NCBI GenBank assembly: GCA_944391715.1
Contig: CALXUP010000015.1
Span: 1 to 38,271, forward strand
DNA length: 38,271 nucleotides
Source: an uncultured Alphaproteobacteria bacterium
Lineage (GTDB): Bacteria; Pseudomonadota; Alphaproteobacteria; RF32; CAG-239
Direction of reading: 5' to 3'
Shown here: piece after piece, positions 8,446 to 17,780 of the stretch
Position numbering within the stretch: position 1 is the stretch's first letter
Layout of the letters: the number at the start of each line of letters is the position of its first letter
Notes under the pieces: model-generated
What the model was told of the DNA's origin: nothing
Databases searched by the model: none
Seen by the model: the letters and a program-made list of their open reading frames with translations, nothing else
Program-made: the position numbers and the translations under genes

Positions 8446-9150
8446 GTGTATAATTTGCCCAATATTCTGACGATATCCCGGATTGTCGTTATTCCGGTTA
8501 TCTTCCTTTCCATTTATATCCACACTTATGTCTGGTCGCTGTTTGCGGCAATCTTGTTTATCATTGCCTCAATCACCGATTATTTTGACGGATATCTGGC
8601 ACGTTCCCGCAACGAAACGTCTGCTTTCGGCCGGATGTTTGACCCGATTGCCGACAAGCTGCTGGTTGTTTCGGCTCTGCTTATTATCGTCGCCAACGGC
8701 CTGGTTGATGAAATCAGCTATATCCCCGTTGTCATTATCCTCTGCCGCGAGGTTTTAGTTTCCGGCCTGCGTGAGTTTTTGGCCGAAGTCAAAGTCGGAA
8801 TGCCGGTAACGCGTCTGGCCAAGTGGAAGACCGGATTCCAAATGACGGCTTTGTCCCTGATTCTGATTGGCGGCTGGTTCCGCCTGCCGGGCGAAATTTT
8901 GCTTTGGATTGCCGGCGTCCTGACCTTTATTACCGGTTATCAGTATTATGAAAAAGGCATGGATTATGTCCGTAAAGAAGCGCGCGAAAAAACAAAACCC
9001 GCAGCCGTAAAAAAGGCCGAAACGCCGAAAGCTGCCGCTAAAACACCGGCTGCCCGGGGCGCTGCCAAAAAGGCCGGCGTCAAAAAATCTCCGGCCAAAA
9101 AAGCGGCCAAAGCCAAAAAGCCCGTGACTAAAGCCAAAAACAAAAAATAA
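8446..9150 (+). CDS. pgsA: CDP-diacylglycerol--glycerol-3-phosphate 3-phosphatidyltransferase with basic tail
   Basis: This membrane enzyme makes phosphatidylglycerol-phosphate, the committed step to phosphatidylglycerol and cardiolipin. The CDP-alcohol phosphotransferase signature DG-x2-AR-x8-G-x3-D-x3-D is complete (D48, G49, A52, R53, G62, D66, D70). Several hydrophobic helices span residues 5-165. The start is GTG at 8446 with AGAGGA upstream. The unusual part is residues 177-234, a Lys/Ala/Pro-rich tail of about 58 residues with KKA, AKK and SPAKKA words, like bacterial histone-H1-like tails. Family members usually end near residue 180-190, so the tail is an extension. Enzyme identity is strong; tail function is unknown. 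Confidence 0.93.
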   Translation: MYNLPNILTISRIVVIPVIFLSIYIHTYVWSLFAAILFIIASITDYFDGYLARSRNETSAFGRMFDPIADKLLVVSALLIIVANGLVDEISYIPVVIILCREVLVSGLREFLAEVKVGMPVTRLAKWKTGFQMTALSLILIGGWFRLPGEILLWIAGVLTFITGYQYYEKGMDYVRKEAREKTKPAAVKKAETPKAAAKTPAARGAAKKAGVKKSPAKKAAKAKKPVTKAKNKK

Positions 9151-9174
9151 GCCAAGGGGATACCTGTAACGAAT

Positions 9175-9864
9175 ATGGAAGATGTAAAAGCTCACATACT
9201 GGTCGTTGACGACGATAAAAGATTGCGCTCGCTGTTGCAGCGCTTTCTGCGTGATAGCAGCTTTTATGTTTCAACTGCCAAAGATGCCGAGGAAGCCCGC
9301 CTCCAGCTCGGATATTATAAGTTTGATCTTCTGATTGTCGACATTATGATGCCGAACGAAAGCGGGCTGGAGTTTTTGTCGTCTTTGCGGCAGGAAAGTA
9401 ATATCCCCGTCATTATGCTGACGGCAATGGGTGAGACGGCAGACCGCATTGCCGGCTTGGAACAGGGGGCGGACGATTATCTGGCCAAGCCTTTTGAGCC
9501 CCAGGAGCTGGTCTTGCGCATAAAAAGCATTCTGCGCCGCGCACCAGGAGAGAATAAAGAACATGTTGAAAAGCTGAATTTGGGCTTGTGCGTTTATGAT
9601 ATGGTCAAAAAAGAACTGGTCGGCAAACAGGGGCAGATTATTCACATTACGCCGCTGGAACAGTCGATGCTGAGTATTCTGGGGCAGAAGTCCGGACAGA
9701 TTTTTACCCGGGAAAAACTGGCGGAAATCTTGGGCGCCGGCCAAAGTCCGCGCTCTATCGACGTTCAGATTACCCGGCTGCGTAAAAAAATTGAGAAAGA
9801 TTCAAAAAATCCGCGGTATTTGCAAACCGTCCGCGGCAAAGGTTATATGCTGCTGCCCGAATAA
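9175..9864 (+). CDS. OmpR-type two-component response regulator
   Basis: The protein has 229 residues. The receiver domain (about 5-120) has D12-D14, phospho-acceptor D56 in LIVDIMMP and the LAKPF lysine motif. A winged-helix DNA-binding domain (about 130-229) contains SPRSIDVQITRLRKKIE and ends TVRGKGYMLLPE, the OmpR/PhoB class hallmark. The kinase gene begins 28 nt downstream, so the pair is an operon. In alphaproteobacteria this pair is usually annotated OmpR (PetR)/EnvZ. An AAGGGGAT ribosome site lies a little far from the ATG at 9175; a start nearer it is not available in frame. Confidence 0.94.
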   Translation: MEDVKAHILVVDDDKRLRSLLQRFLRDSSFYVSTAKDAEEARLQLGYYKFDLLIVDIMMPNESGLEFLSSLRQESNIPVIMLTAMGETADRIAGLEQGADDYLAKPFEPQELVLRIKSILRRAPGENKEHVEKLNLGLCVYDMVKKELVGKQGQIIHITPLEQSMLSILGQKSGQIFTREKLAEILGAGQSPRSIDVQITRLRKKIEKDSKNPRYLQTVRGKGYMLLPE

Positions 9865-9892
9865 GGCGCAGGATTGGAAGAGGAGAAGATAA

Positions 9893-11251
9893 ATGCGTTT
9901 GGTATTTCCGGAAAAAGTTGAAAATGCTTTACGGTATTTGAAGTTAAAATTTTTGCCAAAGACATTGTTTTTCAGAACGATGCTGCTGATTTTTATTCCG
10001 CTGATTGTGGTGCAGGTGGTTTCTATCTTTGTCTTTTTTGACAGCAACTGGTGGCGGGTCGGCCGGCAGCTTTCGCAAAACCTGACGGCGGACATGGCAT
10101 ATGTTATTGAGATGGTCGAGAAAAATCCCGGCGAAATTAAAGAAATCAAAGAGACCGCGGAACGCTTGTTTAAACTGGAACTCAGCGTTTTTGACAAAGA
10201 CGAAAACTATACCGGCGTTGACAACAGCGATGAGACCCGCCGGGTTGTTACCAAATATTTCCGCAAAGCGCTGGATCGGCAATTTGCCAAAGAAAACGTC
10301 AGTCTTTATCTGGATCCGAAGTCCAATGATATGGTGATTGCAATCAAAGGGGAAAATCATACTTATCAGTTTGTAGCCAGCGAGAAAAAGATTTTCAGCT
10401 CGTCAATGTTCCTCTTTGTAATCTGGATGGTCATCACGTCGTTGTTGCTGTTCCTGGTCGCTGTGTTGTTCCTGCGGGTTCAGGTGCGTTCAATTGCCGA
10501 ACTCGCACAGGTGGCGGAAGATTTCGGTAAAGGCATTGATAATAAAACGTTCAAACCCTATGGCTCCTCCGAGGTTAGAAAGGCCGCGTTTGCCTTTATC
10601 AAAATGAAAGAGCGTATTCAGCGCCAGATCAGCGAACGGACGCAAATGCTTGCCGGCGTATCGCATGACTTGCGCACGCCGCTGACCCGGATGAAACTGC
10701 AGGTTGCTCTGCTGCCGGACGGCGAAGACAAAAAAGATTTTCTCTCGGATATTGAGGAAATGGAAAAAATGCTCGACGGCTATCTGTCTTTTGTCAGTGG
10801 GGAAGGCGGCGAAAAATCAACCTTTGTGGATATTAACGAGATGATTTTGAGCATCATTAATAAATTCCGCAACAAAAAGGCTCTGATTCGCTATTCCACC
10901 AACGATCAGGTCAGTGCCATTCAGGGACGCGAACAGGCACTAAAACGGGCTTTGACCAATGTCATTTCCAATGCTTTCCGCTACGGCAAAACCATTGCCG
11001 TCAAACTGGAAAGCAACGACCGCAAACTGGAGATTTCGATTGATGACGACGGTCCGGGCATTCCGGCGGATAAAAGGGAAGATGTGTTCAAAGCCTTTTA
11101 CCGGCTTGAAGGTTCCCGCAACAAAGAGACCGGCGGCGTCGGGCTCGGATTGTCGATTGCCAAAGACGTCATTGCCTCCCACGGCGGCACGATTGAACTG
11201 GGCGACAGCGAGCTTGGCGGCCTGAAAGTCCTCATTAGTATTCCGTTGTAA
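9893..11251 (+). CDS. EnvZ-like membrane sensor histidine kinase
   Basis: The protein has 452 residues. Transmembrane segments lie at about 28-49 and 173-194 and enclose a periplasmic sensor domain of about 120 residues. A HAMP linker (about 195-250) follows. The dimerisation/phosphotransfer helix has H258 in VSHDLRTPLTRMKLQ, the EnvZ-type H box. The ATPase domain has an N box (NVISNAFRYG), a G1 box (DDGPGIP) and a G2 box (GVGLGLSIAKD). It phosphorylates the OmpR-type regulator encoded just upstream. The signal is not predictable. An AGGAG ribosome site lies just before the ATG. Confidence 0.95.
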   Translation: MRLVFPEKVENALRYLKLKFLPKTLFFRTMLLIFIPLIVVQVVSIFVFFDSNWWRVGRQLSQNLTADMAYVIEMVEKNPGEIKEIKETAERLFKLELSVFDKDENYTGVDNSDETRRVVTKYFRKALDRQFAKENVSLYLDPKSNDMVIAIKGENHTYQFVASEKKIFSSSMFLFVIWMVITSLLLFLVAVLFLRVQVRSIAELAQVAEDFGKGIDNKTFKPYGSSEVRKAAFAFIKMKERIQRQISERTQMLAGVSHDLRTPLTRMKLQVALLPDGEDKKDFLSDIEEMEKMLDGYLSFVSGEGGEKSTFVDINEMILSIINKFRNKKALIRYSTNDQVSAIQGREQALKRALTNVISNAFRYGKTIAVKLESNDRKLEISIDDDGPGIPADKREDVFKAFYRLEGSRNKETGGVGLGLSIAKDVIASHGGTIELGDSELGGLKVLISIPL

Positions 11252-11267
11252 AGGAAGTTTTTGAAGT

Positions 11268-12455
11268 ATGGCCGATTCGGAAAATACCATAACCGCAGAA
11301 GACCTGCCCGGAATGACAGAAGTTTCGGATGATCCCTTGTCCTTGTCGGATGCCGATTTGGACAAGCTGGATTTGTCCGATATTTCGGATGACGGGATGG
11401 ATGGTTTTCCGAGTTTTCTGACCGATAAAAAAGACGATGCCGATATTGTTTTTGATGATGTCAATAATCCGGATCTTGGTCTGGACGACATTAATCTGGA
11501 CGAACCGGTTGTTCAGATAACGGAAACGCCGGAAGAGGGCGATATAGAACTGGAAGAGGGAAATCCCGGCATCAATCTGGATGATGTTGCCGCAGATACG
11601 CCGAATTTGCCGGCGGACGATTGGCAAAAAGAGACGGAAAATCCGATAAATCCGGACGAATTCTTGGATACGCCGCTGCCGGAAAATGCCATTGAGGAAG
11701 CTGGTGAGTGGCCGGATACCGAAACGCCTTTGCAGGAAGCGGAAGAAGAAATTGCCGAAACTTCGGACTCCCGGGCGGAGGAACCAGCCGTTCAGGAGGT
11801 TGAAATAGAAGAAACGCCGGTTGATGAAGAAAGCATCTTGTCCGAGGAACCTGGCGAGGCAGATTTGACACCGGTGGCCGAAGAATATTCCGAAATCCCC
11901 GAACCGGAAGAAAAAGCAGATAAAACATCGGAAGAGCCGGAAGAAGAAGTCATTTTGGAAAAAGAGGCGGAAGAAGATTACAGCGACGATGAAATTGCCA
12001 GAGAATTGGGTGATGAAGAGTCGGCTGCTGCCGAGACCGCATCTCCGGAGGATAATATGCCGGCAATAACGGTCCCGGATTCAGACAGTGGCAATCAAGA
12101 GCTTTCCGACAAAGACTTGAACAATTTCCTGAAATGGTATTCCGGCAGATTAAGCGATGAATATATTGAATTTTCTACCGAATACGAAAGCGGCGAAATT
12201 GAAGGAACTGAAGAATGTAAGGCATTGAATGTCAAAGTCGGCAGTTCTTATTACGGTTGGAATGTCAAATTTGATAACGGTTTGACAATGAGTTTGAGAG
12301 ATGTTCGCGATTATCAACTGCATTATGGAAAACTCCCTGATTCGGGAGGGACAATCAGCTTCGGAGAATTAACGCTGACATTTAAAAATATCGAGCGCAT
12401 AGTCAGTTATGAAAGCCCGGAATATTACAGTTACGGTATCGCTGTTTATGAATAA
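11268..12455 (+). CDS. Highly acidic protein of unknown function, third gene of the ompR/envZ-like operon
   Basis: This 395-residue protein starts 17 nt after the kinase stop with an AAGGAAG ribosome site, so it is very likely co-transcribed. Residues 1-275 are a disordered, Glu/Asp/Pro-rich stretch with runs like PEEEVILEKEAEED and no membrane segment. Residues 280-395 look folded, with aromatic and beta-type patterns (KWYSGRLSDEY, SYYGWNVKFDNGLTMSL). I do not recognise a family for either part. No signal peptide is visible, so it should be cytoplasmic. The position suggests a link with the two-component system, for example as an accessory or scaffold protein, but this is inference only. Confidence 0.8.
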   Translation: MADSENTITAEDLPGMTEVSDDPLSLSDADLDKLDLSDISDDGMDGFPSFLTDKKDDADIVFDDVNNPDLGLDDINLDEPVVQITETPEEGDIELEEGNPGINLDDVAADTPNLPADDWQKETENPINPDEFLDTPLPENAIEEAGEWPDTETPLQEAEEEIAETSDSRAEEPAVQEVEIEETPVDEESILSEEPGEADLTPVAEEYSEIPEPEEKADKTSEEPEEEVILEKEAEEDYSDDEIARELGDEESAAAETASPEDNMPAITVPDSDSGNQELSDKDLNNFLKWYSGRLSDEYIEFSTEYESGEIEGTEECKALNVKVGSSYYGWNVKFDNGLTMSLRDVRDYQLHYGKLPDSGGTISFGELTLTFKNIERIVSYESPEYYSYGIAVYE

Positions 12456-12467
12456 ATATTATAGCAT

Positions 12468-12505
12468 AACAAAAAACGCTTAGCTGTCAAAAAGCCAGCT
12501 AAGCG
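12468..12505 (-). terminator. Terminator for the leftward cysteine-rich gene (possibly bidirectional)
   Basis: A perfect 10-bp stem, CGCTTAGCTG (12477-12486) with CAGCTAAGCG (12496-12505), is followed by TTTTTTG on the minus strand. It lies between two convergent genes. On the plus strand no T run follows. Confidence 0.8.
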
Positions 12506-12545
12506 GCGGGGTATTAAAATTAAAGAATTTATAAAGCGATAAAAA

Positions 12546-13724
12546 TTATTTTTTTCCGTTAGTTGAGCATCTTCCACTCATAAATATCTGCCCTTCAGGA
12601 CATCTATAGCATATAATGCAGCCACATTGATCTCCCATAAAACATGATGCATTGGAGCCAGTACATTCTTCTCTTACAACTCCGGCACAAGGATCTGGAG
12701 CAGGTTCCGGCTTGCATGAAGTACACACCGAAGAACAACAACTTGTAGCGTCTGAGTAGCTTGCGCAACCGTAATCACAACTGATCGCAGTCGGGCAGAA
12801 TACGCCGTCACAAGGGGCTGCAATTGGTGGCATAGAAACGTTTTCGTTGCTTCCTGAATTACCGTTTCCTGTAGATGTTTCTGGCTTTGTATCCGGTTCG
12901 GGGTCGGGACAGGAAGAACAACAGGTTCTGGTGCCGCCGCAGCCGTCAGAGCAGGAATAGGTTCCGCAGGAACATCCGGTTTCGCTGGAATAAGGATAAC
13001 AGCAGGCTTCATAAGGATAATAACAGGTTTTTGTGCCGCAGCCGTTTCGGGTCGAACCGCCGCAGCCTCCCGGATTGGACGTTGACGTGCCGGACGGGCA
13101 GTCCATATCGCAGGTGTAATAGCAGGTGTATTCGCATCCGTCGGTGCCGTTAGTCCCGTAAGAAGAATAAGATGTAGAGGTATAACTCGGACATCCGGAA
13201 GGTGTGCAACAAGTCCCGTAAGAAGAATCATAAGCGCAACGTCCGGAATTTTGATAAAGTTTCTGCCCGGAAGAACAAGTTTTGGTGTATCCGAGTTCTT
13301 TACAAGCCCGGTCATTATCTGTTTTACATTGTTTATAATAAGGTTTTCCGTTCGGACATTGCCCGTCGACATATTGCGGAATGGAACAGGACGTGGTGTT
13401 ATAACCGTTATCTTTGCACCATTTGACGGCATCGCATTTCAGATAATGGTCGTCGCGGGAACAGGTTCCGATTTTGGCGTAATATTGCGGACATTCGCCG
13501 GAAGAGTAATAGGTATATCCCTCTTTCTCACAATATTCGGTGTCAGAGTTAATGTTCATATTAACATCACCGAACATCACATCTTCATCCTGACAGTCCG
13601 GCAGAAAACAGATGCCGCCATAGGCATTGGAAGGCGGGAGAAGAACCGAGAAAGCGGCGGCCACAGCAAAGGCTGACACCGCGGAATTAAGTTTCATGTG
13701 TAGCATAGTGTTATCGTTTCTCAT
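12546..13724 (-). CDS. Secreted cysteine-rich protein
   Basis: This is a 392-residue protein with 48 cysteines. A basic N-terminus and hydrophobic stretch (about residues 10-35, with A-Y-G at the end) look like a signal peptide. The body is a series of short Cys-spaced segments (for example DSSYGTCCTPSGCPS and DMDCPSGTSTS), with Tyr, Ser, Thr and Gly filling between. A Pro/Glu/Gly-rich linker lies at about 275-300. The middle is clearly related to the partial protein at the right edge, where DSSYGKCC and DNCPSGTS occur in the same order. No enzyme motif is visible. A disulfide-rich surface or secreted protein is likely. It starts at 13724, where GGGAG precedes the ATG, and has its own strong promoter. 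Confidence 0.85.
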   Translation of the reverse strand: MRNDNTMLHMKLNSAVSAFAVAAAFSVLLPPSNAYGGICFLPDCQDEDVMFGDVNMNINSDTEYCEKEGYTYYSSGECPQYYAKIGTCSRDDHYLKCDAVKWCKDNGYNTTSCSIPQYVDGQCPNGKPYYKQCKTDNDRACKELGYTKTCSSGQKLYQNSGRCAYDSSYGTCCTPSGCPSYTSTSYSSYGTNGTDGCEYTCYYTCDMDCPSGTSTSNPGGCGGSTRNGCGTKTCYYPYEACCYPYSSETGCSCGTYSCSDGCGGTRTCCSSCPDPEPDTKPETSTGNGNSGSNENVSMPPIAAPCDGVFCPTAISCDYGCASYSDATSCCSSVCTSCKPEPAPDPCAGVVREECTGSNASCFMGDQCGCIICYRCPEGQIFMSGRCSTNGKK

Positions 13725-13761
13725 CGGCTTTCTCCCTTATAAAAATTCTTTTCTTTACTTG

Positions 13762-13838
13762 TCATCAAAGACCACTATACCACAACAAAACAGAACAGTC
13801 AAGTATATTTGAAAAGTATACAGGGGATTTTGGCTAGG
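13762..13838 (-). repeat. Promoter-bearing repeat, copy A
   Basis: This block of about 76 bp recurs at 27181-27256 with roughly 85 percent identity by eye. On the minus strand it carries TTGACT (13797-13802) and TATAGT (13774-13779), exactly 17 nt apart, pointing at the cysteine-rich gene whose start is about 40 nt downstream of the expected transcription start. The conserved part extends well upstream of the -35 box, so it is more than a promoter. Confidence 0.7.
13774..13802 (-). promoter_or_regulatory. Promoter of the cysteine-rich gene
   Basis: The -35 TTGACT and -10 TATAGT have an ideal 17-nt spacer. The expected start is near 13767, giving a leader of about 43 nt with GGGAG before the ATG. 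Confidence 0.75.
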
Positions 13839-13899
13839 AAAATAAAAAATCCTATACCTTATGAGGTATAGGATGAAAGTAAAAATCAGACATATAAAT

Positions 13900-14271
13900 T
13901 TATTTTGCAGCCCGGACTTCGGCAACAGAGCTCCACATTTTTTCCAGATTATAAAAATCACGAACTTCGGGTCTGAAAATATGTACAATCACATCAAAAG
14001 CGTCAATCAACACCCAGTCAGCTTTTTCCTCGCCTTCCGAAGTTGAAGAAAAACCGGCTTCTTTAAGCTTTATCTGGACATGTTCGGCCAAAGAGGCAAC
14101 ATGGCGTTGGGACGTTCCGCTTGCAATGACCATATAGCTGGCAATAGATGTTTTTCCTTTAAGGTCGATGGTAACAACATCGTCTGCTTTGTTGTCCTCC
14201 AGGGTATCAACAACAATTTTCAATATTTGTTCGTCAGCGTTTTCAATATTGGAATTCGTTTTTTTCTTCAC
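13900..14271 (-). CDS. rsfS: Ribosome silencing factor RsfS
   Basis: This 123-residue protein of the Iojap/DUF143 family binds ribosomal protein L14 and blocks joining of the two ribosomal subunits in starvation. The family core is clear: VDTLEDNKADDVVTIDLKG, then the ASYMVIASGTSQRHV segment and the DWVLIDAFDVIVHIFRPEVR segment near the C-terminus. The start is a GTG at 14271 with AAGGAG upstream, 15 nt after the obgE stop, so it is the last gene of the rplU-rpmA-obgE-rsfS operon. rsfS often sits beside rlmH; here rlmH is about 4.5 kb away. Confidence 0.95.
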   Translation of the reverse strand: MKKKTNSNIENADEQILKIVVDTLEDNKADDVVTIDLKGKTSIASYMVIASGTSQRHVASLAEHVQIKLKEAGFSSTSEGEEKADWVLIDAFDVIVHIFRPEVRDFYNLEKMWSSVAEVRAAK

Positions 14272-14286
14272 TAATCAACTCCTTGT

Positions 14287-15425
<1,139 letters not shown>

Positions 15426-15450
15426 CCGCCTTTTGATATCTTCGTAAAGC

Positions 15451-15705
15451 TTATTCGGTAACTACAGAAACATAAGTTCTGTCGTTGGCTTTTTTCGAAA
15501 ATTCAACCTTGCCGGATGCAACGGCAAAAATGGTATGGTCTTTACCCATTCCGACATTGGCGCCCGGATGATACTGAGTGCCGCGTTGACGGACAATAAT
15601 GTTCCCCGGCATAACGCTTTCGCCGCCGAACTTCTTAACGCCCAAACGACGTCCTTCAGAGTCGCGTCCGTTATTGGAACTACCGCCAGACTTTTTATGT
15701 GCCAT
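15451..15705 (-). CDS. rpmA: 50S ribosomal protein L27
   Basis: This 84-residue protein begins [18 protein letters not shown], the conserved flexible N-terminus that reaches the peptidyl transferase centre, followed by [10 protein letters not shown] and IIVRQRGT. It has AAGGAG before the ATG and lies 23 nt after rplU. No cleavable N-terminal extension of the Firmicutes type is present. Confidence 0.98.
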   Translation of the reverse strand: MAHKKSGGSSNNGRDSEGRRLGVKKFGGESVMPGNIIVRQRGTQYHPGANVGMGKDHTIFAVASGKVEFSKKANDRTYVSVVTE

Positions 15706-15728
15706 GATTAATTCTCCTTAAAATACTC

Positions 15729-16040
15729 TTATTTGCCACAAATATCGGTAATTTTAACCAAAGTGATATCTTGTCTGTGGCCGTTCTTGCGACGATAATT
15801 TTGTCTTCTTTTCTTTTTGAAAACAATAATTTTAGCATCTCTGGCTTGTTTGAGAACGGTAGCCTTAACGCTGGCACCGGCAATCATCGGAGTGCCGTAA
15901 GTGTCGTCCAGAGCCAAAACTTCGTTAAAAACGACTTCAGAACCTTCATCGCCGGCAATTTTCTCAATTTTCAATACATCGCCGGATGCAACTTTATATT
16001 GTTTTCCGCCTGTTTTAATTACTGCGTACATTTTTTTCAC
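15729..16040 (-). CDS. rplU: 50S ribosomal protein L21
   Basis: This 103-residue protein has the family pattern [14 protein letters not shown] near the start and [15 protein letters not shown] near the end, which binds 23S rRNA. It is the first gene of the rplU-rpmA-obgE-rsfS unit. The ribosome site AAGGTG lies before the ATG at 16040. Confidence 0.98.
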   Translation of the reverse strand: MKKMYAVIKTGGKQYKVASGDVLKIEKIAGDEGSEVVFNEVLALDDTYGTPMIAGASVKATVLKQARDAKIIVFKKKRRQNYRRKNGHRQDITLVKITDICGK

Positions 16041-16070
16041 CTTATCATTTTAAAATAAAACGTTGATTGC

Positions 16071-16098
16071 AATATACATAAGTTTTTTCTGCTGTCAA
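16071..16098 (-). promoter_or_regulatory. Promoter of the rplU operon
   Basis: On the minus strand a perfect TTGACA (16093-16098) is followed after 16 nt by TATATT (16071-16076), about 31 nt before the rplU start codon. Confidence 0.7.
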
Positions 16099-16121
16099 CA
16101 GAAATCTCAAGAAAATCTCAC

Positions 16122-16673
16122 TTATTTCTGATTCTTTTTCTGTTTTTTCAGGATTCGGTAAAATTCCGGCTTCAGAAAACGCCCCTGCCAAATGCCTTTT
16201 TTGAGGCGACGGGCAGATTTTTCGGCCTCGTCAAATTCGTGCGTATAACGCTTGTAGGCCACGGCCTGGCCTTGTGCAACCATTTCCCGGTTGATGTTAA
16301 GCTTGCCGTTATGGCAAACGGCCACAACGCGGCGGTATTTGTCACGTGTGATTTTTTCGCAGCGGATATCGGGAGAAATCAGATTTTCCAAAGCTTTTTT
16401 AGCCTTTTTGCCGCAAGGATAGGGATTGTCTTCGGCATCATAACATTCCTGAAAATATTCCGGCGCGTCAATCCCCTCAAGGCGGATTTCGGTTTTGCCG
16501 ATAAAGAAGCTGTCGCCGTCAATGACTTTTACGGGCTTGCCGCCGGTTTTAATAATTTTTTTGGGTGTTTCATAAATACTGCCGCCGAAAACTGCCGCTC
16601 CGACATCGGATACGGAAGCGATACAAAAGAAAAAAGCCAACATCCAGGCGCTGTATATAATAAATCTCTTCAT
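16122..16673 (-). CDS. Secreted thermonuclease-like (SNase) nuclease
   Basis: This 183-residue protein has an N-terminal hydrophobic segment (about 3-27) that acts as signal peptide or anchor. The staphylococcal-nuclease OB-fold domain covers about 40-165. KVIDGDSF supplies the calcium-binding Asp residues, RLEGIDAPE the first catalytic Arg and Glu region, and RDKYRRVVAVC the second catalytic Arg. The C-terminus is basic (KKQKKNQK). It is probably an exported or periplasmic nuclease that cuts DNA or RNA. I chose the ATG at 16673; the upstream TTG at 16694 is possible, and neither has a clear ribosome site. The gene is divergent from the lipoprotein gene that follows. Confidence 0.88.
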   Translation of the reverse strand: MKRFIIYSAWMLAFFFCIASVSDVGAAVFGGSIYETPKKIIKTGGKPVKVIDGDSFFIGKTEIRLEGIDAPEYFQECYDAEDNPYPCGKKAKKALENLISPDIRCEKITRDKYRRVVAVCHNGKLNINREMVAQGQAVAYKRYTHEFDEAEKSARRLKKGIWQGRFLKPEFYRILKKQKKNQK

Positions 16674-16793
16674 AAGCCGGAAAATAACGTGCAAACTTAA
16701 ATTTTTGTTTAATAACCTGAAAAAATGTTTTGGTATTTGAGAATGTTTGTCATAAGATACAACAAAAGTTATTATTTAAAGGTAAGTAAAAAC

Positions 16794-17732
16794 GTGTTTA
16801 AGAAAGTGTCAAAAACCGCGGCTTTGGTGCTGGCTCTGCTGGCCGTAAACGGCTGCGGCCGCAGTTTGAAAGATATTTTGTCGGGAGATTTCGGCTTTAA
16901 TGACCGGGAATATCCCGTTGCCGGACTCCGGGCGCCGAGTTCGATTGTGGTTTGCCGCAGCAAACAGTGCGCACCGGCCAAACTTTCAATGTCGCGGGAA
17001 TATATTTTTAACAGTCTTTTACACCTTTTTGAAAACAACAATCATCAAACGGCTTTGATCTGCACGGCCAGCCCGTCCAGCCATACCTGCCTTGAACATT
17101 ATGTTCAGGCGCCGATAAGAGTCGGCATTACCCCGGCTTATATGTATATAGATTCGGTCAAAATTACCGACGTTATCATTGGCAAGGGCAACGAGAAAAT
17201 CAATCTGGTATTGAATTATAATCTGACATATAACGGCCAGTCTCCGGATTGCGTGCCTTCCCGTTCGATTTTGTTTGCCCGCAACGTCAATCATGTTCTG
17301 ATGGAAGACGCCGGTTATAACTGCAAAATGACGGCTATCGGTCAGACAACGGTCAAAAATGTATTTTCGATTGATTATATTGATCTGGATTACGGCTATA
17401 TCGGCGGTTATTATTCCATCGGGCTTTCCGGCCCGGCTTATGGGGGAGGTACGGGATATATGATGCTCCGTCTGCCCAATACGTCTTATCCGCTCAATCC
17501 GGTATTGACAGACAAGAGAAATCCGGTCAGCGAAGCCAACAGCTATGTTAATGCCCCGAGAGTTTCCGGCAGCAGCAGTACCACAAGCGGAGGCTATACG
17601 CAGGGCGGGGTTCAGATTTTCCCGATTGCCAAAAAAGCGCCTGCACCGGCACCGGAAACAACGGAAGAGCCGGCAACTCCGGCAGAAAGCGCTCCAACTG
17701 CTCCGGATTCGGAGGAAAAACCTGCAGAATAA
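16794..17732 (+). CDS. Putative lipoprotein, conserved hypothetical
   Basis: This 312-residue protein starts at GTG 16794 with AAAGG about 11 nt upstream. A longer in-frame start at 16725 would place extra residues before the signal sequence and is less likely. The start is FKKVSKTAALVLALLAVNGCG, with a lipobox-like V-N-G-C where Cys would be lipidated. The body (about 40-240) has alternating polar and hydrophobic beta-like segments and several Cys. The end is a Pro/Ala/Glu-rich tail (about 280-312). I do not recognise a family; a membrane-anchored envelope protein is likely. Confidence 0.75.
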   Translation: MFKKVSKTAALVLALLAVNGCGRSLKDILSGDFGFNDREYPVAGLRAPSSIVVCRSKQCAPAKLSMSREYIFNSLLHLFENNNHQTALICTASPSSHTCLEHYVQAPIRVGITPAYMYIDSVKITDVIIGKGNEKINLVLNYNLTYNGQSPDCVPSRSILFARNVNHVLMEDAGYNCKMTAIGQTTVKNVFSIDYIDLDYGYIGGYYSIGLSGPAYGGGTGYMMLRLPNTSYPLNPVLTDKRNPVSEANSYVNAPRVSGSSSTTSGGYTQGGVQIFPIAKKAPAPAPETTEEPATPAESAPTAPDSEEKPAE

Positions 17733-17733
17733 C

Positions 17734-17772
17734 AAAAAATCCCTGCAACCTTTAAGATTGCGGGGATTTTTT
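17734..17772. terminator. Bidirectional terminator
   Basis: AAAAAATCCCTGCAA (from about 17735) pairs with TTGCGGGGATTTTTTTT (17758-17774) with one G-T pair. It is T-flanked on both strands and sits between two convergent genes. Confidence 0.85.
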
Positions 17773-17780
17773 TTCATTAA

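Noticed and set aside
9001..9150. Separate histone-like gene after pgsA
   Set aside because: The tail is in frame with pgsA without a stop or internal start with a ribosome site, so it belongs to PgsA.
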